DNA of 7,316 bases from Gammaproteobacteria bacterium (GCA_003233255.1 QILH01000106.1:1-7316); one strand, 5' to 3'; shown: positions 1-6,392, counted from the first letter of the stretch. Numbers and translations are program-made. Notes: generated from the sequence alone by a model not told the origin.

Positions 1-2
1 TC

Positions 3-689
3 ACGGTAGTCATTATTCCAGAGATCAAACATATCTTTCCCATATGGATCCGGGAAGATATCCGCCTCATTCGCTTCAAGTCCCTGGATAATATTTTCCG
101 CGGTTACTTTAGGGGATGTCTTCTCGGCTTCAAATTTTTCCGCCATATCCGTATCAATAGGCCCGGGATTAACCGTATGTACAGAAATATTTTTAGGCGC
201 AAGTTCTATGCGAATACCCTGGCTCAATGAGAACAAAGCCGATTTAGAGGCACAGTATCCACCCAGAATTGGGAAGTTTACGAACGCACCAATCGTAACC
301 ATGTTGACAATCGAGCTGGATTCTTTTTTTGCTAATAGAGGTACAAATTCACGGATCATATTCAATGTGCCATAATAATTTGTATTCATATCCGCTTCTA
401 ATAGATCAATCGGGCCATCTAATAAACTGGTAAAGGCCGCAATGCCCGCATTATTGAAAAGAATATCAATATCACTTGCCTCTTTAGCCGCTTCCTTTAT
501 TTGAGTTTGGTTGGTAATGTCCAGAGTCAGAGGGATAATTCGATCATCACCGAAATCAGGTAGCTTGGCCGTATTACGCGCTGTCGCATATACTTTTTTA
601 ACACCCCTGCTTAACAGAGCCGTGATGATCTCTTTACCGATACCTCGATTGGCGCCGGTCACAAGTACTACTTTATTTTCAAAATTCAT
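3..689 (-). CDS. SDR-family NAD(P)-dependent oxidoreductase (3' end beyond window)
   Basis: Classical short-chain dehydrogenase/reductase, a soluble enzyme expected to reduce a carbonyl or oxidise an alcohol with NAD(P)H; the substrate cannot be read from sequence. The frame starts MNFENKVVLV and shows the Rossmann cofactor motif TGANRGIG (residues 11-18), NNAG (79-82), the fold asparagine N104 in TNYYG, and the catalytic pair Y145 and K149 in YCASK. The usual catalytic serine 13 residues before the tyrosine is replaced by threonine (T132, in VTIGAF). Arginine in VYATARN after the second beta strand suggests NADP(H) preference. About 229 codons are visible without a stop; the family is commonly about 230-250 residues, so probably only a few are missing. 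The ATG is well supported by the strong Shine-Dalgarno AAAGGAG (696-702) six bases upstream. It lies 70 bp downstream of the tetR gene on the same strand, with its own copy of the putative TetR operator. Confidence 0.93.
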   Translation of the reverse strand, partial: MNFENKVVLVTGANRGIGKEIITALLSRGVKKVYATARNTAKLPDFGDDRIIPLTLDITNQTQIKEAAKEASDIDILFNNAGIAAFTSLLDGPIDLLEADMNTNYYGTLNMIREFVPLLAKKESSSIVNMVTIGAFVNFPILGGYCASKSALFSLSQGIRIELAPKNISVHTVNPGPIDTDMAEKFEAEKTSPKVTAENIIQGLEANEADIFPDPYGKDMFDLWNNDYR

Positions 690-716
690 ATACTGCTCCT
701 TTCGATGTTGTTAATA

Positions 717-738
717 GTTATAAACGTTCGTTCAAAAC
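717..738. promoter_or_regulatory. Putative TetR operator upstream of the SDR gene
   Basis: A 22-bp imperfect inverted repeat between the tetR stop codon and the SDR start. On the plus strand the arms are GTTATAAACG and CGTTCAAAAC around a TT centre. It matches the site at 1357-1378 in 20 of 22 positions, differing only at positions 6 and 11. Such spaced repetition of a near-identical palindrome in front of both genes is the classic sign of a TetR-type operator. A possible -10 (TATTAA, minus strand, 711-716) abuts it, with only a weak -35-like AGTTTT 17 bp further upstream (734-739), so the promoter itself is uncertain. Confidence 0.75.
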
Positions 739-744
739 TAAGCT

Positions 745-778
745 AAAAAAAAGAAAAATTAAGAACTTAAGATTAATT
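745..778 (-). terminator. Weak possible intrinsic terminator at the end of tetR
   Basis: Read on the minus strand, AATTAA (773-778) can pair with TTAATT (757-762) across a 10-nt loop, and the stem runs straight into a T-rich tract (745-756). The stem is entirely A/U and overlaps the tetR stop codon, so termination would be weak at best. If it works, it would partly separate tetR transcripts from the SDR gene, which has its own operator. Confidence 0.25.
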
Positions 779-1340
779 CAACATTATTGATAACCACATT
801 AAACTGTTTTTTAGTCGGATTAGTACGCGTTAACACTCTAACACCGACTAAAAGACCTAATAATAATTCACTGGTATCCGTCGCGTTGATATTTGAACTA
901 ATCTCTCCAGTTGTTTGTCCTTTTTTAATTAAGTCCTTAAAAAATTTTCGCATAATATCCTGTCCCTTCGAAACAAGGGCGCTCATTTCTTTATCATGGG
1001 GTGCCATTTCCAGGGTCGTATTAACGATGAAACATCCATGCACGTCGTTTCCCGCTAATATCGTATCTCGTATATGTTCGAAGAAACGGATGATCCCCTG
1101 TTTGCTTGACTCCAGTTGTTGGTACCTTTTTAAATGGATCACCGAGATTTTATTGTAATAATCCAGTGCGGATAAAAATAACGTTCGCTTATTGCCAAAG
1201 GTGCTATAGATGCTGCCAGAGTTTATACCCATGCGCTTTGTTAAGTCCCGCATTGATGTCGCGTTATAGCCATATTCCCAGAAAACGTGTAGTGCTTTTT
1301 CCAGTGTTGCTTCGATATTAAACTGAGTTTCCCATGGCAT
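759..1340 (-). CDS. TetR/AcrR-family transcriptional repressor
   Basis: A 193-residue one-component repressor, a normal length for the family. The N-terminal DNA-binding domain is clear: the first helix holds ATLEKALHVFWEYGYNATSM (11-30) and the helix-turn-helix is around residues 30-50, with the usual GSIYSTFGNKRTLF signature (42-55). The rest is the ligand-binding and dimerisation domain. It contains GCFIVNTTLEMAP from residue 102, whose C103 is the only cysteine in the protein and sits near the place of the redox-sensing cysteine of E. coli NemR. It precedes the SDR gene on the same strand, and matching 22-bp palindromes lie in front of both, so it likely represses itself and the SDR. The ATG at 1340 gives the usual N-terminus; the next in-frame ATG is codon 30, inside the DNA-binding domain. 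No Shine-Dalgarno precedes it and the best promoter would start transcription almost at the ATG. The inducer is unknown. Confidence 0.93.
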   Translation of the reverse strand: MPWETQFNIEATLEKALHVFWEYGYNATSMRDLTKRMGINSGSIYSTFGNKRTLFLSALDYYNKISVIHLKRYQQLESSKQGIIRFFEHIRDTILAGNDVHGCFIVNTTLEMAPHDKEMSALVSKGQDIMRKFFKDLIKKGQTTGEISSNINATDTSELLLGLLVGVRVLTRTNPTKKQFNVVINNVELILSS

Positions 1341-1346
1341 GCATCG

Positions 1347-1375
1347 AATATAGCATGTTATGAACGATCGTTCAA
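1347..1375 (-). promoter_or_regulatory. tetR promoter (sigma-70 type)
   Basis: On the minus strand, a -35 box TTGAAC (1370-1375) and a -10 box TATATT (1347-1352) are separated by exactly 17 bp. The match is 4 of 6 and 5 of 6 to the sigma-70 consensus. The -35 box and most of the spacer lie inside the palindromic operator, so a bound repressor would block RNA polymerase. Transcription would be expected to start about seven bases past the -10, at roughly 1340-1341, which is at or next to the start codon. Confidence 0.65.
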
Positions 1376-1378
1376 AAC
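1357..1378. promoter_or_regulatory. Putative TetR operator at the tetR promoter
   Basis: A 22-bp inverted repeat with a single mismatched pair; its core TGAACGATCGTTCA (1361-1374) is a perfect 14-bp palindrome. It covers the -35 region of the tetR promoter and is 20/22 identical to the site in front of the SDR gene. The size and symmetry fit a TetR dimer or dimer pair, and the position fits autorepression. Confidence 0.8.
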
Positions 1379-1581
1379 AATTTTGAATGACATGATTGCA
1401 GAGAACTCAGACTAAGTTACTGCTTATAAAGATTTATATGTGGATCGTGACTGGAGTTTAATAAATGACTTTTCACGAAATAGCCATCAAGGAAGCTGAG
1501 GTCGGAGTAAAAACTCCTAAATAAACAGGATGAGGAAAATGAGGTTTATACTAATCCCAATTCGATTGGCTTGAATAGAAT
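1379..1581. other. Gene-poor spacer between the tetR promoter and the metG remnant
   Basis: About 200 bp of AT-rich DNA without a recognisable gene. It holds a possible 19-codon ORF at 1465-1524 (plus strand; MTFHEIAIKEAEVGVKTPK) with GGAG eight bases upstream. A second, 11-codon reading frame starts at 1539 after AGGAAA. A small hairpin, GGAGT-aaaa-ACTCC (1504-1517), lies inside the first ORF and has no T tract after it, and a five-bp inverted repeat CCAAT-TCG-ATTGG is near 1557-1569. I recognise no family in the peptides. The spacer may be noise or the scar of a lost gene. Confidence 0.4.
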
Positions 1582-1988
1582 TTATTTAACTTTCATGCCC
1601 GGTTGTGCACCGTCATCCGGCGACAGGATCCATAAATCTTTACCACCCGGTCCGGCGGCTAACACCATGTCCTCGGATACACCAAAACGCATTTTACGGG
1701 GTTTGAGGTTGGCGACCATTACGGTGAGTTTGCCTTCGAGGTCTTCGGGTTGATGTGCGCTTTTTATTTCGGCAAATACATTTTTAGTTTGCCCACCAAG
1801 ATCGAAAGTCAGTTGCAGGAGTTTGTCTGCGCCTTCGACGTGTTCGGCTTTGACGATGCGTAAATCGATTTTAGCGAAGTCATCATACAAAATCTGCTCG
1901 GTGCAGGTGGTCGACAACTTACCGGCGTATTTCTTTTTAATGAATTTAGTATAGCGGCTGGTGATGTTCACTACCTTGCCAACTAAAT
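1582..1988 (-). pseudogene. Degraded duplicate of the metG 3' region (tRNA-binding domain)
   Basis: This is a second, diverged copy of part of metG in the same orientation as the intact gene. Positions 1582-1884 match 4213-4524, the C-terminal tRNA-binding (EMAP/Trbp111-like) domain and stop codon. Positions 1885-1988 match 5017-5120, the start of the anticodon-binding region (LVGKVVNI, KKKYAGKLSTTCTEQ). The 492 bp between (164 codons) are missing in frame, joined at the DDF motif that occurs at both ends. A further 9 bp (three residues between DLRIVK and AEHVEG) are deleted, and two glycines conserved in E. coli MetG are changed (AGIKSAY to AEIKSAH, SEGMV to SEDMV). Nucleotide identity is about 85% by eye. 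A 129-residue frame from an ATG at 1971 remains open, but no Shine-Dalgarno is evident and the catalytic domain is absent. It is best read as a decaying remnant; expression of a stand-alone tRNA-binding domain is possible but unlikely. Confidence 0.85.
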
Positions 1989-2061
1989 AAGCTGTGAGCG
2001 ATAGATTGATTTAAGGTGATCCTCGGCCCAAATGGAAAACCAAAACGTCTAAATTGAATCA

Positions 2062-2976
2062 TTAAATAATTTTCGCATTTGCCTTGAGGAAAAAATATTT
2101 TATCAGTTGGTAAAAGCGGCTGACATGAATGGGTTTTTCGCTCCGAAAACGATGAACCATATAAAACGGCCATTGCCATCCCTGATAGTTCGGTATTACC
2201 CTGACTAATTCGCCATTAGCAAAATATGTTTGCAGGACAAATTCAGGTAATAATCCCACCCCCATTCCCTGTAAAACCATTTCCATAGCGCTATGCAACG
2301 TATTAGTTTTAGCAAAATACGTTACCGTAACGGGGACTTTTTCTGCAAGGGCATCGTTCCTGTAGATCACGACAGGACTGGTTTGCCACGGCGCGGCGAT
2401 CATTCGGTGATGTTGTAAATCATCCGGTTTATTTGCCTGCCCCTGCTTTTGAACATAACCTGGAGTTGCACAAAATATTTCACTCATGGTGCCGAGAGGG
2501 AGCGCGTAATAATTGCTATCTTTTAACTCACCACCGTATATGGCGACGTCCAGATTATCCTGGATAAGATCTCTTGTTTCATCCGTTACCAGAATTTTCG
2601 GTTCAAGTAGTGGAAATTCGATACACAATTGATGCAGGGCCGGGATGATGATTTCTCGTTCACATGAATGCGGGATAGTGATCGAAAACAGACCAGTGGG
2701 TACCTGTTTAACGTGGTTTAGTTCCTCAACAGCAAGATCGACCTGGTCACGTAATAACTCACATCGAGTAAGCAAGCGTTTGCCGACCGCAGTCAGTGAC
2801 ATTCCACGTGTGTTTCGGGACAACAATTGTTGGCCGAGATGTTGTTCAAGACGCGTAATTTGCTGGCTTATTGCTGATTTACTCATTCCCAATTGTTTAG
2901 CAGCCAGAGTGAACGATTGTCGGTTGGCCACTTCTGCAAAGCTGAGCAGGGATGGTAGAAGCTTTATATTGTTCAT
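2062..2976 (-). CDS. LysR-family transcriptional regulator
   Basis: A LysR-type regulator of about 304 residues, the usual family size. The N-terminus has the winged helix-turn-helix: SFTLAAKQLGMSKSAISQQI (residues 21-40), followed by the linker-helix signature LEQHLGQQLLSRNTRGMSLTAVG (43-65). The rest is the periplasmic-binding-protein-like effector domain (about residue 85 onward, including DVAIYGGEL and GMGVGLLPEFV). LysR proteins usually act as tetramers and control a divergent neighbour; here that is the quinone oxidoreductase-like gene starting 182 bp away, so it probably activates or represses that gene and itself. I prefer the ATG at 2976, which gives the usual short lead (MNNIKLLPSLLSFAEVA). 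A TTG at 2988 would add four residues (MFNF). Neither start has a clear Shine-Dalgarno. The effector is unknown. Its 3' end lies about 70 bp from the metG remnant. Confidence 0.92.
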   Translation of the reverse strand: MNNIKLLPSLLSFAEVANRQSFTLAAKQLGMSKSAISQQITRLEQHLGQQLLSRNTRGMSLTAVGKRLLTRCELLRDQVDLAVEELNHVKQVPTGLFSITIPHSCEREIIIPALHQLCIEFPLLEPKILVTDETRDLIQDNLDVAIYGGELKDSNYYALPLGTMSEIFCATPGYVQKQGQANKPDDLQHHRMIAAPWQTSPVVIYRNDALAEKVPVTVTYFAKTNTLHSAMEMVLQGMGVGLLPEFVLQTYFANGELVRVIPNYQGWQWPFYMVHRFRSEKPIHVSRFYQLIKYFFLKANAKII

Positions 2977-3114
2977 AAAATTAAACAATGAGTTTATATG
3001 ATTACCGTTGTTCCATTATTTGTTCCCGGTTAGGCTTTGTCAACCTTCATAGGGCACCGATCTGAAGCTGGTTAGAATCTTATCCTGATACGTGATGGTG
3101 TTATGTATGGGCAG

Positions 3115-3128
3115 CCAGATTCATCTGG
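3115..3128. promoter_or_regulatory. Inverted repeat in the lysR-oxidoreductase control region
   Basis: CCAGAT (3115-3120) and ATCTGG (3123-3128) form a perfect six-base inverted repeat around TC, centred about 37 bp before the oxidoreductase ATG. It could be a regulator-binding site or a short hairpin in the leader of the mRNA. It does not show the classical T-N11-A LysR layout clearly. A -10-like TAGAAT lies further upstream at 3073-3078 without a good -35, which is common at activator-dependent promoters, so if this is the start region the repeat lies in the transcribed leader. Confidence 0.35.
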
Positions 3129-3158
3129 TCAGTTAATCTTATTTATGAGGAATAATAT

Positions 3159-4160
3159 ATGAATTTAAGGACTGCAAAAGTAGTACGTTTTCACGAAACT
3201 GGGGACGCGTCGGTATTGAAAATTGAAGATCTGCCTGTGAGTGAACCTGCAGTGAATGAATTGCGCATCAAGGTCGAAGCCATTGGCATCAATCGAGCGG
3301 AAGTCATGTTTAGAAATGGTGCCTATCTGGAAATGCCCGAGTTTCCTTCACGACTGGGTTATGAAGCCGCCGGGATTGTTGATGCGGTAGGTGAGCAGGT
3401 TACAGATTATAAACCGGGTGACCGAGTAAGCACGATTCCTTCTTTTTCAATGGGGCAATATGGTGTTTATGCGGAATATGCGGTTGTGCCAGTTCATGCA
3501 GTTACCTTTTGCCCTCAGTCATTGACGGTGCAGCAGAGTGCGGCAATCTGGATGCAATATATGACGGCCTACGGTGCCTTGCTTGTGGTTGGGCAACTCA
3601 AACGAGGTCAACACGTCATTATTACTGCGGCGAGCAGTAGTGTTGGTGTGGCCGCTATTCAGATTGCAAAGAGTGTGGGTGCGGCCGTTATCGCAACGAC
3701 TCGAGGAAACAATAAAAAACAGTTTTTACTCGATCAGGGTGCAGATCAGGTTATAACGACGGATTCAGAAGATTTAGTTGCTCGAACGATGGACATTACT
3801 CATGAGGCCGGAGTTGAGCTTGTATTTGATCCCGTCGGCGGCCCGATACTGAACCAGCTTGCAGAAGCCTCGGCCAAAGGTGGGCGAATTATAGAGTATG
3901 GTGCTCTGGACGCTGAGCCGACCCCTTATCCATTGTTTATTGCTTTAGCGAAAGGATTAACCATTCACGGATATACACTTTTTGAAATAACGCAGGACAA
4001 AATCAAACTTGAGGATGCAAAAGAGTTTTTGTTGCCATTGTTTGAAGCCGGGAAACTGATTCCTGTGATCGATAAGGAGTTTACGTTTAATCAGATTCAG
4101 GATTCGCATCGATATATGGAATCAAATCAGCAAACAGGAAAAATAATCGTTACAGTATGA
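3159..4160 (+). CDS. Zinc-free MDR-family NADPH:quinone oxidoreductase-like protein
   Basis: A 333-residue medium-chain dehydrogenase/reductase of the quinone oxidoreductase type, expected to be cytosolic and to reduce quinones, enals or similar conjugated carbonyls with NADPH. The N-terminal GroES-like domain has GYEAAGIV (67-74) and PGDRV (86-90). The nucleotide-binding domain has AASSSVGVAAIQIAK (157-171), the family's glycine-rich loop variant, followed by TTR (180-182), whose arginine fits NADPH preference. The catalytic-zinc cysteine is missing (GINRAEVMFRNG at that place) and there is no structural four-cysteine zinc cluster, so this is not a zinc alcohol dehydrogenase. The GAGGA ribosome-binding site (3147-3151), seven bases before the ATG, supports the start. 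It is divergent from the LysR gene, its likely regulator, and converges on metG with only 52 bp between the stops and no obvious terminator. The exact substrate cannot be determined. Confidence 0.92.
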   Translation: MNLRTAKVVRFHETGDASVLKIEDLPVSEPAVNELRIKVEAIGINRAEVMFRNGAYLEMPEFPSRLGYEAAGIVDAVGEQVTDYKPGDRVSTIPSFSMGQYGVYAEYAVVPVHAVTFCPQSLTVQQSAAIWMQYMTAYGALLVVGQLKRGQHVIITAASSSVGVAAIQIAKSVGAAVIATTRGNNKKQFLLDQGADQVITTDSEDLVARTMDITHEAGVELVFDPVGGPILNQLAEASAKGGRIIEYGALDAEPTPYPLFIALAKGLTIHGYTLFEITQDKIKLEDAKEFLLPLFEAGKLIPVIDKEFTFNQIQDSHRYMESNQQTGKIIVTV

Positions 4161-4212
4161 TTTTCTCAAATTTTAGTGGTATCTTTTGGTTATGGGCTGA
4201 CCCTAATTAGGA

Positions 4213-6270
4213 TTATTTAACTTTCATGCCTGGCTGGGCACCGTCGTCGGGCGACAGGATCCATAAATCTTTTCCACCCGGCCCGGCAGCTAACACCATG
4301 CCCTCGGAAATTCCGAAGCGCATCTTACGGGGTTTGAGGTTGGCGACCATCACGGTGAGTTTACCTTCGAGATCTTCGGGTTGATAGGCGCTTTTGATTC
4401 CGGCGAAGACATTTTTGGTTTGGTCGCCAAGATCTAAAGTAAGTTGCAGGAGTTTGTCGGCACCTTCGACGTGCTCGGCCTTTATAATTTTAACAATGCG
4501 CAAATCGATCTTGGCGAAGTCATCGAATTCTATTTCGTCGGCGATTTTTTCAGAATTGGAATCGTGTCCCGGTTTTTCGGTTGTCACGGATTTTTCCTCT
4601 TTTTCAGCGTTGGCACTCAGGTGTTCGGTGGAGGCCGCCACCATGGCATCGACCTTGTCTTTTTCAATGCGCGTCATTAACGGTTTAAATTTGTTGATGG
4701 TGTGATCGAGTAACGGCGCATTGATGCTTTGCCAATGCATCGCGTCGATATTTAAAAACGCCTCGGACTGTTCGGTTAGAGTTGGGATCACCGGCTTTAA
4801 GTAACACACCAAAACACGAAACAGGTTAAGGCCAACGCTGCACACATCCTGCACCAGCTGTTCGTTGCCTTCTTCTTTAACGATCACCCAGGGTTTTTGT
4901 GCATCGATGTATTGATTGGCCTGATCGGCCAGTGCCATGATCTGGCGAATGGCGGTCGAGAATTCGCGTTGTTCGTATAGTTCGGCGATACTCGAACCCG
5001 CTTTAACAAAATCGTCATACAAGGCCTGCTCGGTGCAGGTGGTGGATAATTTACCGGCGTATTTCTTTTTAATAAACCCAGCACAGCGGCTGGCTATGTT
5101 CACCACCTTGCCGACTAAATCAGAATTTACTCTGGCCGCAAAATCTTCTAAATTAAGATCCAGATCCTCTACACAGTTGCTGAGCTTGGCCGCGTAGTAA
5201 TAACGCAAATACTCCGGATTAAGTTGTTCCAGATACGTCCGCGCCTTAATAAAGGTACCGCGTGACTTGGACATCTTGGTACCATTGACGGTGAGATAAC
5301 CGTGCACGTTTACCGCAGTCGGCTTACGAAACTGCGCGGCCTCTAACATCGCTGGCCAGAACAGGGTGTGGTGATTAACAATGTCCTTGCCAATGAAGTG
5401 ATAAACTTCATAGTCACTGCCTTCGTTCCAGTAGGCATCAAAATCCAGATCATCGCGTTTTGCGCACAGGTTTTTAAAGCTGGCCATGTAGCCAATCGGC
5501 GCATCAAACCAGACGTAAAAATATTTTTTCGGGGCACAGGGGATCTCAAAACCAAAATAGGGGGCATCGCGGCTGATGTCCCAGTCTTTCAATCCGTCCT
5601 TAAACCACTCGGTGACTTTTTTGGCGATGCCACTTTGCAAGGCACCGCTTTGCGTCCATTTTTCCAGCATGGGCTGGGCTTTGGAGAGCTTAAAGAAATA
5701 ATGCTCCGATGGTTTGAGCACCGGTTTCTCACCGGAGATTACCGAGTAGGGATTTTTTAATTCGGTGGCATCGTAGGTCGCGCCACAGACCTCACAGTTA
5801 TCACCATATTGATCCGGTGCTTTACATTTCGGACAATCGCCTTTGATAAACCGGTCCGGCAGAAACATGTCTTCTTTTTCATCAAAGAATTGTTCGACCT
5901 CTTTTCTATCGATGTAACCATTATCGAGATTACGCTTATAGATTAATTCAGCCAGCTCGCGATTTTCATCTGAGTGGGTCGAATAGAAATTATTGAAGTC
6001 GATATTAAACTCGGCAAAATCGGCGCGGTGCTCTTTATCGGTATTGGCGATTAATTGCTCAGGCGTGATGCCGAGTTTGCGCGCATTCAACATAATCGGC
6101 GTGCCGTGCGCATCATCGGCACAGACGTAGGTGCATAGATGACCTTGCATTTTCATGAATCGCACCCATATATCGGTCTGGATGTATTCCACCAGATGGC
6201 CCAGATGAATCGAGCCATTGGCGTAGGGCAGGGCGCTGGTAACGAGAATATGTCGTTGTTTCTTAGGCAT
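4213..6270 (-). CDS. metG: Methionine--tRNA ligase (methionyl-tRNA synthetase)
   Basis: Complete 685-residue class I synthetase that charges tRNA(Met) with methionine using ATP; essential and cytosolic. Visible features in order: PYANGSIHLGH, containing the HIGH-type motif HLGH at 22-25; a zinc-binding knuckle with C146, C149, C159 and C162 (CPKC and CEVC); KMSKS at 332-336; the anticodon-binding helical domain from about 385; a charged linker (about 545-580) rich in E, K and S; and a C-terminal tRNA-binding dimerisation domain from about 582 (FDDFAKIDLRI to GMKVK). The length and the C-terminal domain match the long bacterial MetG form of E. coli (about 677 residues). The ATG at 6270 has AGGA five bases upstream. 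It is divergent from mrp/apbC, the conserved gammaproteobacterial order. Its 3' third has a degraded duplicate about 2.6 kb away. The promoter in the 186-bp divergent spacer is not clear to me. Confidence 0.98.
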   Translation of the reverse strand: MPKKQRHILVTSALPYANGSIHLGHLVEYIQTDIWVRFMKMQGHLCTYVCADDAHGTPIMLNARKLGITPEQLIANTDKEHRADFAEFNIDFNNFYSTHSDENRELAELIYKRNLDNGYIDRKEVEQFFDEKEDMFLPDRFIKGDCPKCKAPDQYGDNCEVCGATYDATELKNPYSVISGEKPVLKPSEHYFFKLSKAQPMLEKWTQSGALQSGIAKKVTEWFKDGLKDWDISRDAPYFGFEIPCAPKKYFYVWFDAPIGYMASFKNLCAKRDDLDFDAYWNEGSDYEVYHFIGKDIVNHHTLFWPAMLEAAQFRKPTAVNVHGYLTVNGTKMSKSRGTFIKARTYLEQLNPEYLRYYYAAKLSNCVEDLDLNLEDFAARVNSDLVGKVVNIASRCAGFIKKKYAGKLSTTCTEQALYDDFVKAGSSIAELYEQREFSTAIRQIMALADQANQYIDAQKPWVIVKEEGNEQLVQDVCSVGLNLFRVLVCYLKPVIPTLTEQSEAFLNIDAMHWQSINAPLLDHTINKFKPLMTRIEKDKVDAMVAASTEHLSANAEKEEKSVTTEKPGHDSNSEKIADEIEFDDFAKIDLRIVKIIKAEHVEGADKLLQLTLDLGDQTKNVFAGIKSAYQPEDLEGKLTVMVANLKPRKMRFGISEGMVLAAGPGGKDLWILSPDDGAQPGMKVK

Positions 6271-6392
6271 AAATTCCTAGAATTGGCTGTCTGAAAAACC
6301 GCGTACACTAGCAGGAATGCCCATTTTAAGCCAGCCAAACGCTGATCTTTGGCCGATTTCAGAGTATATTAGAAAAATCTTAAAGAATTGTG

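Noticed and set aside
1946..2179. Open frame of 77 codons on the minus strand across the lysR 3' end and the metG remnant
   Set aside because: It overlaps the real lysR frame in another phase and resembles no protein family; it is a shadow frame.
4202..4211. Perfect palindrome CCTAATTAGG between the oxidoreductase and metG stops
   Set aside because: It is short, AT-rich and lacks a loop and T tract, so it is not convincing as a terminator or operator; there is no second copy in the window.
1582..4213. Insertion sequence, integrase att site or transposon around the LysR module
   Set aside because: There is no transposase or integrase gene, no terminal inverted repeats and no short target duplication; the flanking repeats are long, diverged gene copies, which fit homologous recombination better.
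4394..5760. Several plus-strand open frames of 78-130 codons opposite metG
   Set aside because: All are antisense to a clear, full-length metG frame, and none has recognisable domains.
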